The position numbers and the translations under genes were made by a program. Positions 34,901-45,121 of a stretch of 64,000 nt of DNA are shown one piece after another. Under the pieces are notes generated by a model, which saw nothing but the letters and a program-made list of their open reading frames with translations, ran no database searches and was not told where the DNA came from. Source of the stretch: Heloderma charlesbogerti (lineage: Eukaryota > Chordata > Lepidosauria > Squamata > Helodermatidae); assembly GCA_026122225.1 (NCBI GenBank), contig JANEZZ010002363.1, positions 1 to 64,000 on the forward strand. The letters are read 5' to 3'. Position 1 is the stretch's first letter. Every line of letters starts with the position of its first letter.

Positions 34901-35984
34901 TTAGGGTTCTCAGAAATAATGCCCATAAGCACTTTTGAAAACTGGATGAAGAGGCCCTTTCAATCTGAGATCAGCGAGTGTCATGTCTGCAGTTAGTGTC
35001 CTGTAGAACAACGGCTCAAAATTCCCCTTGTAACATCCTGTGGAATAACAATTAGGTCCATGGGCAGCTCACCCGGGAGCATTGCACCCACCACAATAAG
35101 GCCATCTTTTGACTTGTAAGTAGTCAGCAGTCAAACGTGTGTGAGAGACTGCAGTGACCATGGATTAATAGATGTGGGTCAACAGCCAAACCAGTTGTGA
35201 AGTAATGCCAGGACAGAGGACTAAGGGTCAATGATGTCTGTGGACTGATGGATATAAAAGTGGGCTTGAGATCAGCCCAATCTGGAGTTCTCATAACATC
35301 AGGAAGGTGCACACCTTGAGACCCCATAATCTCCAGGGCAAAGTCTTACTGGGTGGGGTCGGCCTCCCATTGTAGTGAGTGGTGATGAGTATGATTGGAT
35401 AGAGACCAAATGCTATTTATAGGATATCTAATATCTGTGATTTGAAGTGCACATTCTCTGTATGCTATTGGTGTAATCGTTAAAGCAATGTAAGATTAGA
35501 AGAGCTTTCGTACGCAGCTTCACTCCAACCCTTTTCAGATCCCAGGCCTGACTGGGACTGCTCACCCATGATCAGACAGATATGGTCAGTCACACCCGCA
35601 TTCAACCATTGCCTGCCTTCCAGTGAGTTGACGATCAGGTGGAAGAAATCCATGCAGTCGGCCCCACCCATGCAGTTAAAGCATTCACGCACCTACGTCA
35701 GCCATAAGGGACTGCATCTGCATCGTGTTGAAAAAAACACCCACGGAGAAGAAGCGTGAGCCAAACTGGAACAGAAAATATCCTATCGGCATTCCCAGGG
35801 GAACCAAGGATGTGAACAGACAGAGAGACCAACAGAAAGGGAACCGTTACAAATCGTCAAAGGATATTCGACATATGTGATAGGTAACACTTGAAATTGC
35901 ACACAGTAAAACAATATCAAAACACCATATGTAAACACTCGTAAGTGACTACATGCATGAGAAAAGAAAAAAATGGAGGAGCGT
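34901..35984. other. Non-coding stretch, nothing recognised
   Basis: Short opposing frames of about 60-70 codons have no domain. No repeat is recognised. Confidence 0.35.
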
Positions 35985-36126
35985 AGAAGCTTGGTTTGGC
36001 TGAGAGTTACTATCTCTCAGCCTAACCTACTCTCACAGGGTTCTTGCAAGGAAAAAATGGGGAAGGAGGATTATGTGCGCCACCTTGACATCCTTGGGAG
36101 AAAACTAGGGTATACATGTAATAAAT
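35985..36126 (+). mobile_element. tRNA-type SINE 3' half, BovB inserted in its tail
   Basis: Reads TCTCAGCCTAACCTACTCTC, then ACAGGGTTCTTGCAAGGA and the final GGGTATACATGTAATAAAT. It is cut at the BovB insertion, and the duplicated 11 bp (36116-36126) belongs to its tail. Confidence 0.65.
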
Positions 36127-36327
36127 TGTTGTTCAGTCGTTCAGTCGTGTCCGACTCTTTGTGACCCCATGGACCATAGCACGCCAGGCCTTCCTGTCCT
36201 GCGCTCTCTCCCGGAGCATGCTCAAGTCCATATTAATTGCATCGGTGATGCTATCTAGCCATCTCATCCTCTGCCATCCCCTTCTCCCTTTGCCTTCAGT
36301 CTTTCCCAGCATCAAGGTCTTTTCCAG

Positions 36328-38258
36328 TTAGATTTCACTTCGCATTAGGTGGCCAAAATATTTGAGCTTCACCTTCTGTATCTGTCCTTCCAATGAGCAG
36401 TCAGGGTTGATTTCCTTTAGGATGGACTGATTTGACCTCCTTGCAGTCCAGGGGACTCGTAAGAGTCTTCTCCAGCACCACAGTTCAAAAGCATCAATTC
36501 TTCGGCGCTCAGCCTTCCTTATAGTCCAGCTCTCACAGCCATACATTACTACTGGGAAAACCATAGCTTTGATTATACGGACCTTTGTCAGCAAGATGAT
36601 GTCTCTGCTTCTTACTATGCTGTCTAGGTTTGCCATAGCTTTCCTCCCAAGGAGCAAGTGTCTTTTAATTTCATGGCTATAGTCACTGTCTGGAGCCCAA
36701 AAAATCTTGGAGCCCAAAAAAATACAATCTGACACTGCTTCCATTTCTTCCCCTTCCATATGCCAGGAAGTGATGGGGCCAGATGCCATGATCTTAGTTT
36801 TTTTACTGTTGAGTTTCAAACCAGCTTTTGCACTCTCCTCTTTCACCCTCAACAAGAGGCTCTTTAGATCCTCTTCGCTTTCTGCCATTAGTGTGGTATC
36901 GTCTGCATGTCGGAGGTTGTTGATAATTCTCCCAGCAATCTTAATTCCGACCTGTGATTCATCCAACCCGGCATTTCTCATGATATACTCTGCATATAAG
37001 TTAAATAAGCAGGGTGACAATATACAGCCTTGTCGTACTCCTTTCCCAATTTTGAACCACTCAGTTGTTCCATGTCTGGTTCTTACTGTTGCTTCTTGAC
37101 CCTCGTACAGGTTTCTCAGGAGACAGGTAAGGTGGTCCGGTACCCCACCTCTTTCAGAATTTGCCACAGTCTGTTGTGATCCACACAATCAAAGGCTTTA
37201 GCGTAGTCAATGAAGCAGAAATAGATGTTTTTCTGGAATTCTCTTGCTTTCTCCATGATCCAGCGAAAGTTGGCGATTTGTTCTCTAGTTCCTCTGCCTC
37301 TTCGAAACCCAGCTTGTACTTCCAGTAGTTCTCGGTTCGCATACTGCTGAAGCCGAGCTTGTAGGATTTTGAGCATCACCTTGCTGGCATGTGAAATGAG
37401 CGCAATTGTACGGTAGTTTGAACACTCTTTGGCATTGCTCTTCTTTGGAATTGGAATGTAAACTGACCTTTTCCAGTCTTGTGGCCACTGTTGAGTGTTC
37501 CAAATGTGTTGGCATATTGAGTGCAGCACTTTAACAGCATCATCTTTTAGGATCTTAAATAGCTCGGCTGGAATACTGTCATCTCCGCTAGCTTTGTTGT
37601 TACTAATGCTTCCTAAGGCCCACTTGACTTCACTCTTGAGGATGTCCGGCTCAAGTTCAGTGACTGCATTATTATGGCTGTCAGGGACATTAAGATCTTT
37701 CCTGTATAGTTCTTCTGTGTATTCTTTCCACTTCTTCTTAATCTCATCTGCTTCTGTTAAGTCCCTGCCTTCTTTGTCCTTTATCATGCCCGTCTTTGCA
37801 CAAAACGTTCCCTTGAGATCTCCCATTTTCTTGAAGAGATCTCTAGTCTTTCCCATTCTGTTGTTTTCCTCGATTTCTTTGCATTGTTCATTTAAAAAGG
37901 CCTTCTTTTCTCTCCTTGCTATTCTCTGGAACTCTGCATTCAGTTGGATACATCTTCCTCTTTCTCCCTTGCTTTTCGATTCCCTTCTTTCCTCAGCTAC
38001 TTGTAAAGCCTCATCAGACAGCCACTTTGCTTTTTTGCATTTCTTTTTCTTTGGGATGGATTTAGTTGCTGCCTCCTGAACATTGTTACGGACCTCCGTC
38101 CATAGTTCCTCAGGCACTCTGTCTATCAGGTCTAATCCCTGAAATCTATTCCTCACCTCCACTGTATATTCATCAGGGATATGATTTAGGTCATACCTGA
38201 ATGGTTTAGTGGTTTTCCCTATGTTCTTCAATTTCAGCCGAAAGTTTGCAAGAAGCAA
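36328..38258 (-). pseudogene. BovB ORF2: endonuclease end, linker and RT
   Basis: From 38258 the frame gives the endonuclease C-terminus (from LLANFRLKLKN), the basic linker (SIPKKKKCKKAKWLSDEAL) and the RT start (VYIPIPKKSNAKECSNYRTI, GFRRGRGTREQIA, CFIDYAKAFDCVDH). It breaks at about 37144, where one base is missing relative to the 4601 copy. RT continues from 37188 in another frame: GVRQGCILSPCLFNLYAEY and NNLRHADDTTLMAE. The usual YADD is HADD here, a tyrosine loss that would itself weaken polymerase activity. The frame ends at 36328 with a stop after MRSEI. The last conserved block (GKTEGKGRRGWQRMRW, ending SRTRLND) lies just beyond, at 36133-36315. Confidence 0.93.
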
Positions 38259-38379
38259 CTCATGATCTGAGCCACAGTCAGCTCCAGGTCTTGTTTTTAC
38301 TGCCTGTATAGAGCTTCTCCATCCTTGGCTGCAAAGTACATAATTAATCTGATTTCGATATTGACCATCTGGTGATGTC

Positions 38380-38932
38380 CATGTGTAGAGTCACCTCTTG
38401 TGCTGTTGGAAAAGAGTGTTTGCTATGATCAGCATGTTCTCTTGGCAAAACTCTATTAGCCTTTGTTCTGCTTCATTTTGTACACCAAGGCCATGCCTGC
38501 CTGTTATCCCGGTGATTTCTTGACTTCCTACTTTGGCATTCCAATCCCCTATGATGAAGAGGACATCTTTTTTTGGTGTTAGTTCTAGAAGGTGTGTAGG
38601 TCTTCATAGAACCGATCAACCTCAGCTTCTTCGGCCTCAGTGGTTGGGGCATAGACTTGAATTACTGTGATGTTGAATGGTTTGCCTTGGATTTGTACTG
38701 AGATCATTCTATCGTTTTTGAGATTGTACCCCAGTACTGCTTTTCCCACCCTTTTGTTGACTATGAGTGCTACTCCATTTCTTCTAAGGGATTCTTGCCC
38801 ACAGTAGTAGATACAATGGTCACCTGAATTAAATTCACCCATGCTTGTCCATTTTAGTTCGCTGATTCTTAAGATGTCAATGTTCAGTCTTGCCATCTCA
38901 TGTTTGACCACCTCCAGCTTACCTTGTTTCAT
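38380..38932 (-). pseudogene. BovB ORF2: endonuclease start, frameshifted
   Basis: The frame from 38932 begins MKQGKLEVVKHEMARLNIDI and contains ISELKW (catalytic Glu), GVALIVNKRVGKAV and ITVIQVYAPTTEAEEAEV. It fails at about 38595, where one A of CTACAACACC is missing compared with the copy at 18741. Downstream, codon CGA of that copy is TGA here (38391-38393), an in-frame stop of CpG-decay type. The region still reads as an AP endonuclease when compared with the intact frame at 18774. Confidence 0.9.
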
Positions 38933-38977
38933 TGATCTGACATTCCAGGTTCCTAAACGATATTGTTCTTTACAGCA

Positions 38978-39283
38978 TCAGATTTTCTTTTCACCACCAG
39001 ACACATCCACAGCTGAGTGTCCTTTCGGCTTTGGCCCAGCCGCTTCACTCTTTCTGGCGCTACTTGGAAATTCCCTCTGCTCTTCCCCAGTAGGATATTG
39101 GACACCTTCCGACCTGAGGGGCTCATCTTCCGGCGTCATCTCTTTTAGCCTTGTGATACGTTCCATGGGGTTTTCTTGGCAAGAATCCTGGAGTGGGTTG
39201 CCATTTCCTTCTCCAGTGGACCACATTTTGTCAGAACTCCGCCATGACCTGTCCGTCTTGGGTGGCCCTGCACGGCATAGCAT
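38978..39283 (-). pseudogene. BovB 5' small ORF
   Basis: A 101-codon open frame in the BovB 5' region, starting MLCRAGPPKTDRSW and containing STGEGNGNPLQDSCQENPME. The latter is the counterpart of a peptide-like stretch well known from ruminant BovB. Short upstream frames (ORF1) are described for RTE elements, with unclear function. Whether this one is translated is unknown. It ends shortly before the ORF2 start. Confidence 0.6.
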
Positions 39284-39355
39284 ATGGCTTCACTGAGTTA
39301 CGCAAGCCCCTTCGCCACAACAAGGCAGTGATCCATGAAGGGATATGTAATAAAT

Positions 39356-39744
39356 ACTAATTTGTAACTCTGTGCACCTCCACTGTCACACTGGCACCAA
39401 TATCATTCACTGATCATGGAGTCCCCAACTCTCGAACAGTCAGATTTATTTATTTTGGTAGCATGTAATTGTGTTGTTGTTTTTTAACTTTTTTGCTCTT
39501 AATGTGGCAATGCAATGCACTACGTCTACTGGATATAGCTATCAGAATGTTTACCAGCTCAGCAACAGAATTCTTTAGCACATAACTAGAAGAAATGGGG
39601 AGGGGGGAGGCTTTTTCATTCCAGACTAGTTTGTGGATTGGATTGGGTCATCGAGAAAAGCACAAAGATGCGGTGATGATGATGATGATTCCCTTTCCAA
39701 CCCACACTATGCTATGCAGCGCAATCCTAGCCATTTCGTCACAG
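39356..39744. other. Non-coding stretch, nothing recognised
   Basis: GATGATGATGAT at about 39675-39689. No gene is seen. Confidence 0.35.
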
Positions 39745-39993
39745 AAGTATGGCCTTTATTTATTTATTACATTCATATCCCGCCTTTTTTCCTCCTTAAG
39801 GAACCCAAGGCGACTTACATTATCCTCCTCCGCTCCATTTTTTCCACATAACAACAACCCTGTGAGGTGGGTGGGGCTGAGAGTCTGTGACTGGCCCAAA
39901 GTCACCCAGTGAGCTTCATGGCCTAGTGGAGACTAGAACCCGGATCTCCCGGCTCCCAGTCCAACACTCTCGCCACTACACCACGCTGGCTAT
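39745..39993 (-). mobile_element. tRNA-derived SINE with L2-like tail
   Basis: Read on the minus strand: a tRNA-like head AGCCAGCGTGGTGTAGTGGC (A-box-like), GGGTTCTAGTC (B-box-like), a body with GCTCACTGGGTGACTTTGGG and CCTCACAGGGTTGTTGTTAT, and a tail with GGCGGGATATGAATGTAATA followed by AAATAAATA. The tail resembles L2 3' ends, which suggests mobilisation by L2. It is nearly complete. Partial relatives are at 30245, 31290 and 35985. Confidence 0.85.
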
Positions 39994-40602
39994 TAACATT
40001 CAATGCGACTTACTCCCATTTTGTGTGGATAGGATTGCAGTCTTAGTTTCCTGATGGGTGAGAATGATTTTCAATTGCAGAAATTAAATACAGATTCAAC
40101 CATATAACTTAAATATACAAGGTTCCCAAATGTAGAATTCATTTTGTTACCAGTAATTAATATTAATTAAGGCTGAAGTTTTAAGGTATGAAACAACTGA
40201 AGGAACCGGCAGGGTTCAGACTCCTATTTGTCAACTTTTATTTGAAAACAGCAGGAGAAGTTTTGATCTGAACAATATTTAGCCTCAAACCATCATGCAG
40301 TTTGTTTTGTGTGATTGTAATTGCACAAAGACAGCTTTGGTCGAAGCTCCTGAACACTTTTTATTGCTAATTTTGGCTGTAAACCTGTTAATTAGTTACT
40401 AGTAAAACATTAGTGAATGGAGCAAAAAGGACCCATCTGTTTAACATTACAAAGATGTCTTCTGGGCATAACAGTTTAGAACAATGGTGGCAATCACTGT
40501 ATTACCTATTTATTGAACAAAACTCACACAAACATTTCTTCCCTGTCATATATCTAGAGCCTATACTTCAAAACCCTTTTTGGAAAGGGGAAAAAAAAGG
40601 AA
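39994..40602. other. Non-coding stretch with a MITE end
   Basis: Near 40020-40045 the text TGGATAGGATTGCAGTC matches one arm of the palindromic MITE class. No gene is seen. Confidence 0.35.
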
Positions 40603-40642
40603 AGCTATGGAGCTTTCCCAGCTGCTATGGAAAGCTCCATAG
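40603..40642. repeat. Exact 15-bp hairpin
   Basis: GCTATGGAGCTTTCC at 40603-40617 is followed by its exact reverse complement at 40628-40642 with a 10-bp loop. It overlaps the edge of the left arm of the large inverted duplication. Confidence 0.85.
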
Positions 40643-41247
40643 CAGGTTCTTTTCCCAAGGTCGGAGTTCCACCCTCAGGAAGCAGAAGAAGGAGGGGGGA
40701 TGGGTGTGTGCTGGTGGATGGGGAGGGAAGAGTCCATGGATCCAATGGCCTCTCACCCCCTGCCCTCAGCAACAAGCATCAGTTAGATGGGCTCAGTTTT
40801 TGTCTAAACAAAAATGCATTTTAGGAGCAAAAATAGTTTCCATTGCAACTTTGAAACCTCTTTAACTTAAAATAAATACAAACGTCAATTTAACATTACA
40901 TATGGAAAGAGCAATCTTATGAGCATCCAGACCAAATGACAAAAGGCTCTGATCTCGAAGCCCTCTGCCCATCCTAAGACCTGCCAGACTGTTGCCAGCA
41001 GGGCAGGAGGAGCAATGGAAACTATTTTTGCTCCTAAAATGCATTTTTGTTTAGACGGGCATCTGAGCCCATCTAACTGATGCTTGTTGCTGAGGGCAGG
41101 GGGTGAGACTGAGAGGCCATTGGATCCATGGACTCTTCACTCCCCATCCACCAGCACACACCCGTCCCCCCTCCTTCTTCTGCTTCCTGAGGGTAGAACT
41201 CCGACCTTGGGAAAAGAACCTGCTATGGAGCTTTCCACAGCAGCTGG
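40618..41247. repeat. Large inverted duplication, arms about 230 bp
   Basis: The left arm (40618-40846) and right arm (41012-41247) are reverse complements with only about a dozen differences, including a few small indels. They are separated by 165 bp of unrelated DNA. The arms contain CCATGGATCCAATGGCCTCTC and, in the other sense, CTCCTTCTTCTGCTTCCTGA. Open frames in both arms read alike simply because the arms are alike. No TIR-type ends or flanking TSD is obvious. It may be a segmental inverted duplication or a foldback element of unknown class. Confidence 0.9.
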
Positions 41248-43214
41248 AAGGGTCAGGGATGGTGTGGGAATCCACAGTCAGATCTCTCCTGAGGTTGGAG
41301 GTCTGTCTACAGACTTGGAGGGGGAGATCCGTAGCATTCCATAGCCCCTCAAATGCTTTCTATGGGCTACAGGATTGCTGTCTAAGTGCATTCTGGGAAT
41401 ATAGCATGGTTTGGAATACTTACACTGAAAAAAATCTACCCACCACCTGCATAGTATTTTTTATTATGGCCCTTCCTGTTAGGGACTGAGAAATATAGCC
41501 ATCTAACAAGTGCTCCATGGCCTACCGTGCGTTTACATTTACAGTCAGGACCTTGTAGATTAAAAATAAACCTACCATGACAAAACAAGACAAACCAAGA
41601 CAAAAGGCCATTACCATGACACCATCAGACCAGTACTATCAACGATGACATTGTGGACAACCTCTGATGCAATAGGTCAATCCTGCACCAATAGGATGTG
41701 GGTTTTTCAGAACCAGTGTTAGATTTCCAAAAGGATCAGGGTAAGGTATATGACTACTAAGGCTTGGTTTATCATACTCTCAGGAAACCCCCACAAAACA
41801 ATGCAGCCACGTGGAGGAAAAAACTTCTGAACTGCCTCAACCATGCTGGCAATCTCTGCTTCCCAGCAATGATTTGTGTGAGCATCCAAGAGGGTAGGGC
41901 AGAGAAGGTAAGGCAGAGGCAAAGTTGAAGATTGCTGAGAACCCCAGCAGCAGAATCTTGTTGCACAGATCAGTGAGGAAGGCTGACTTGGAAGCTTTTA
42001 TAGAGACCAGGAGAACCACGTGACCTACTCGGCATCAAGAGGCTCCCTTGCTGGTCTCTGGGTAGTCCCCCCAGCCCGGCCATAAGCTAGTGTTAGTGCG
42101 TGGGCTGTATCCTTTCCGCACTTGACATTCAGAACTTTCTGCGGGCTCAAGAACTCACACACAAGAGTCAGCAGAGTCCAAATTTAGAGGGATTTAAACT
42201 GGGTGCCTCCAGGTCCACATGCCGGTGCCCTGGTCCTCATCCACTTGAACAGTGAAGGAAGAATAAGGCAATGTTGTTCTTCTAAGTGCTAGAATAGTTT
42301 TACCCCCACACCTCCATAGAACCCTATCGGTTCTTCCTGAGTCAGCCTTATATATTTCCTGGTCAAGCTCGGGTCCTTTGTTTGCCTGAGCAAGGACCTG
42401 CTTGGCTTCATGCTCAAGCTTCTGTTTCACATTTTTAGCCTATGTTCCCCCTCCTTCCCAGTTCTCTTGTCCTTTCCTCGGATGGATTATCTGGCTCACA
42501 ACCTTAGGTCTTTCTGGCTAGTTCTCTGTAATACTGCTCACTACAAGTAGGTGGGCTACCTGGCAATGACTTCAGTGATTCTTGACTTTGGCTTGGATTT
42601 TCAGTTGTACTTATCACCTTACTGGACTGCTTAGATTGTTCCAGACCCTTGAACCTTACCTCCTCTGCCTCCATATCTCAGGCCTATTAGGGATCTAATA
42701 GGCCTGATCCATCTCCTGAGGACTTACCTCAGTGCATACAACCTTGGCTGCCATCAGCCCAGTGCTGACACCACAAGCTCGCAGATTTCATCTACCTCAT
42801 TCATTACAGAATATTACTGCTTGAGCTTTGAAAAAAACCCACCTTTCATTTTGATTGTATCAGAAAATTAATTTATGCTATGCTTCAGATGCTGGCTCAT
42901 CCATAAACGTGTGGCTTAATACAATTCCGTTTACAGTATTATTCATGAACAACCAGATTGACAAGCAAGTTCCTTTTTTATGTTATATTTTTATCAGTAA
43001 AAATGGTTAGTCAGGCAAGACATTGACACAAACCGTATTTCAACTGCCATAACTGGGAATGATAAAACAGAAAGGCTTTGACAAATAACGTTCAATGAGA
43101 AATATTATGAAGTACTCCAGGACAGAAAAACACAAAAACAACAACAAAAACAAAGTGGAGACTAATGGTACCAAAATTATTGGAGGTACAAAAATGTTCA
43201 AAAATTGTTACTCA
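41248..43214. other. Non-coding stretch, possible old LTR-like segment
   Basis: No gene. Around 42100-42360 the minus strand has a TATATAAGG box followed by a non-repetitive segment that resembles promoter-bearing LTR DNA, but no ends or partner are found. Confidence 0.3.
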
Positions 43215-43790
43215 AAATTAGCAGTGCTGGCTGCAGGTGTTTGAGGGCCCTTGGCAAGACATCCTCGATAGGCCCCCTATTGACGTAGACTCAATAGCGA
43301 GTCTAACTTCTCACGGCCATTTTCACCAGCTGCTATTGCTGCTCATCCTCTTTCTTATCATTGCTGGCCCTTGCTTGCTTGACAGGCAGAGAGCAAGGTG
43401 GAAGTGGTGGTATCTCAGTTTCTGTTTTAAACCTGGTATTGCATTTTAAATCTTTGCACTGCAGCTAGGTTCTATTTGGTTATTTTTATATGGTAGTTTT
43501 AAACTTTTAAATTCTTATATTGTATTTTATCATCTTGTATTTTATGGTTTTAATTGTTGTGAGCCACCCAGAGATCTTTGGCTTTTCGGCACCATAGAAA
43601 TGGAATAAATAAATACTGCTTCTCCTTCTCACCACCACCATTGTTTGGTCCAAAGCAAGAGGCACGTCAATGGGCAAGTTGCAATGGTGAAGAAGAGGGG
43701 CAAGTCCAGGGGGCTTGTGAGTGGGCCTTTGCTGGGGTGTGGGCCCTTGGCAGGTCCCTGACTGTGCCTATCCTTGATGCCGGCCCTGAA
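43215..43790. repeat. Unclassified repeat, interrupted copy
   Basis: Two parts (43215-43411 and 43618-43790) align in order to the unbroken copy at 25495-25825. They are split by an L2 3' end. Confidence 0.6.
43412..43617 (+). mobile_element. L2-type 3' end nested in another repeat
   Basis: An AT-rich 3' UTR with GTGAGCCACCCAGAGATCTT and the end GGAATAAATAAATA. It is absent from the homologous place at about 25660, so it was inserted after this repeat copy formed. Confidence 0.65.
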
Positions 43791-44331
43791 AATTAGGAAG
43801 GTAGAAGGAGAACACTGCACAGTAGAAGTGGAGGTGCGGAGTGCCAGTGCTGGGCCTATGCATTGACATCAGAGCTGACCTTAAGTAACTGCAGGCTCAG
43901 GGGCCAGCATCACAGCAAAGACAGAGAATCACTGCCTGATGCCAAGGTATCAGTGCCAAATTAGAGATGACAACAGTATCTGCACTTATTGTTCATACGT
44001 CTGCCCCATTCACATATAAAACAGAGATGTGGCATAGGCTAATTTTAACATGAAAGCGGATACAAAGATGAGGGGCACTGGACTCTCCCCCACTTTACCT
44101 CCATGAGATCTATTGCTCCTGGCACTTGTTTCCCAGTCCTGGCCACTTTGGGAATTGGAGGGGGAGGGGGGTTGAGGGACAGGCAATAGGAAGGGAAGGT
44201 GGATGAGGGAAGGCCTGGCAACAGGTTTCAGGAGGCTTGGACAAGATGCCCTGTCTGGGAGGGAAGGGAGCAGTGACAACACAGTAGGCACTCCCAAACT
44301 GAGCTTACTGAGAGCAGGGAGCAGTGAAGGC
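43791..44331. other. Non-coding stretch, nothing recognised
   Basis: No gene or clear repeat is seen. Confidence 0.35.
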
Positions 44332-44769
44332 TAGGGATGTGCAAACCCACCCCCATCCAGGTTCTCCGGGTGGCCACCCAGCCTCTGCCCCCACTTGCCA
44401 GTCCATGGACCATGCTCGAGCCCCTCCTGCACTCGGCAAGCAACCTGCACTCACCGCGGTGGCCTCGTCGAGTTCCATGGTTGCCATATTTTTAGAAATA
44501 AAATGGCGATCACAAAATGCACATGTTTTCATATGCATGAAATGTGAATTTTGCAAAGATGCACATTTTTGCTATCGCCATTTTGATTTTATTTCTCAAA
44601 AAGTGGTGACCATGAATCTCGATGAGGCCACCAGAGTGAGTCCAGGCTGTTCGCTGAGCATGGGCAGGGGGCAAACAGGGGCAGGGGCTCGGTGAGCAGG
44701 GCTCAGGGGTGCGGGCAGGGGCGGTTCTGCCAGATTCCTGGATAGAATCAGGCACCTGCGCCATCCCTA
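44332..44769. mobile_element. hAT-like foldback element, 438 bp
   Basis: Ends TAGGGATGTGCA and GCCATCCCTA. The flanks GTGAAGGC (44324-44331) and GTGGAGAC (44770-44777) agree at 6 of 8 positions, a worn 8-bp TSD. The whole element folds about 44542: ATGGCGAT against ATCGCCAT, a CATGG-TG-CCATA segment against its complement, and CGCGGTGGCCTCGTCGAG against CTCGATGAGGCCACCAGAG. There is no transposase. It abuts a GCTTTTCTACA-family transposon. Confidence 0.8.
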
Positions 44770-44782
44770 GTGGAGACAGAGG

Positions 44783-45121
44783 GCTGTTCAACACGAGGCA
44801 TTTATCGTGCGCTTGTCTTTCCCTACTCACAGTTGTTTACGTGTTCTTCAGATGATATGGTGACTCTCCAGTTTCACTTCTGCAATTAACTAGCACTTTC
44901 GGTAAGCTTTTTTAGAGCAGGGAGAAGCAGCATTTAATTGTGAAAGTGAAAGAACGCACCATTTCCTCTTGTGTATTTCCACTATTTTGCTATACCACAG
45001 TGCTGCCTAGAAGTTATGTAGTAGACAAGCAGGAAAGGTAACACTCCTTGTGTAGTAGTCGGATCTAAATTCTGCAATGAAACCAATTTAACAGCTGATT
45101 AACAACCTCGTGTAGAAAAGC
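44783..45121. mobile_element. TIR transposon, GCTTTTCTACA family
   Basis: The left end GCTGTTCAACACGAGGC and right end CCTCGTGTAGAAAAGC are inverted relatives. It is co-linear with 3660-3994. No TSD is clear. Confidence 0.7.

Larger units (their letters stand above)
36127..39344 (-). mobile_element. Full-length BovB (RTE) LINE with TSD
   Basis: A complete 3.2-kb BovB on the minus strand. The 3' end is the TTGTTGTTCAGTCG tail at 36127 and the 5' end lies at 39344. ATGTAATAAAT is repeated exactly at 36116-36126 and 39345-39355, so both edges are original. It carries a 5' region with a small frame (38978-39283), the endonuclease (about 38260-38932) and RT (about 36328-38258). It is inactivated by a stop, two 1-bp deletions and a changed catalytic motif. 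BovB is known from both squamates and ruminants through horizontal transfer; this copy fits the squamate side. Confidence 0.96.

Noticed and set aside
37495..38079. Plus-strand 194-codon frame
   Set aside because: Antisense shadow of the BovB ORF2 linker; the same shadow occurs at 19691-20191 on the other strand.
40413..40865. 150-codon frame with a counterpart at 41051-41275
   Set aside because: Similar peptides arise because the DNA arms are inverted copies. Differences do not favour synonymous sites, so coding is not supported.
42100..42360. Possible second LTR with TATATAAGG box
   Set aside because: No TG/CA ends, TSD or repeat partner seen; too weak to annotate.
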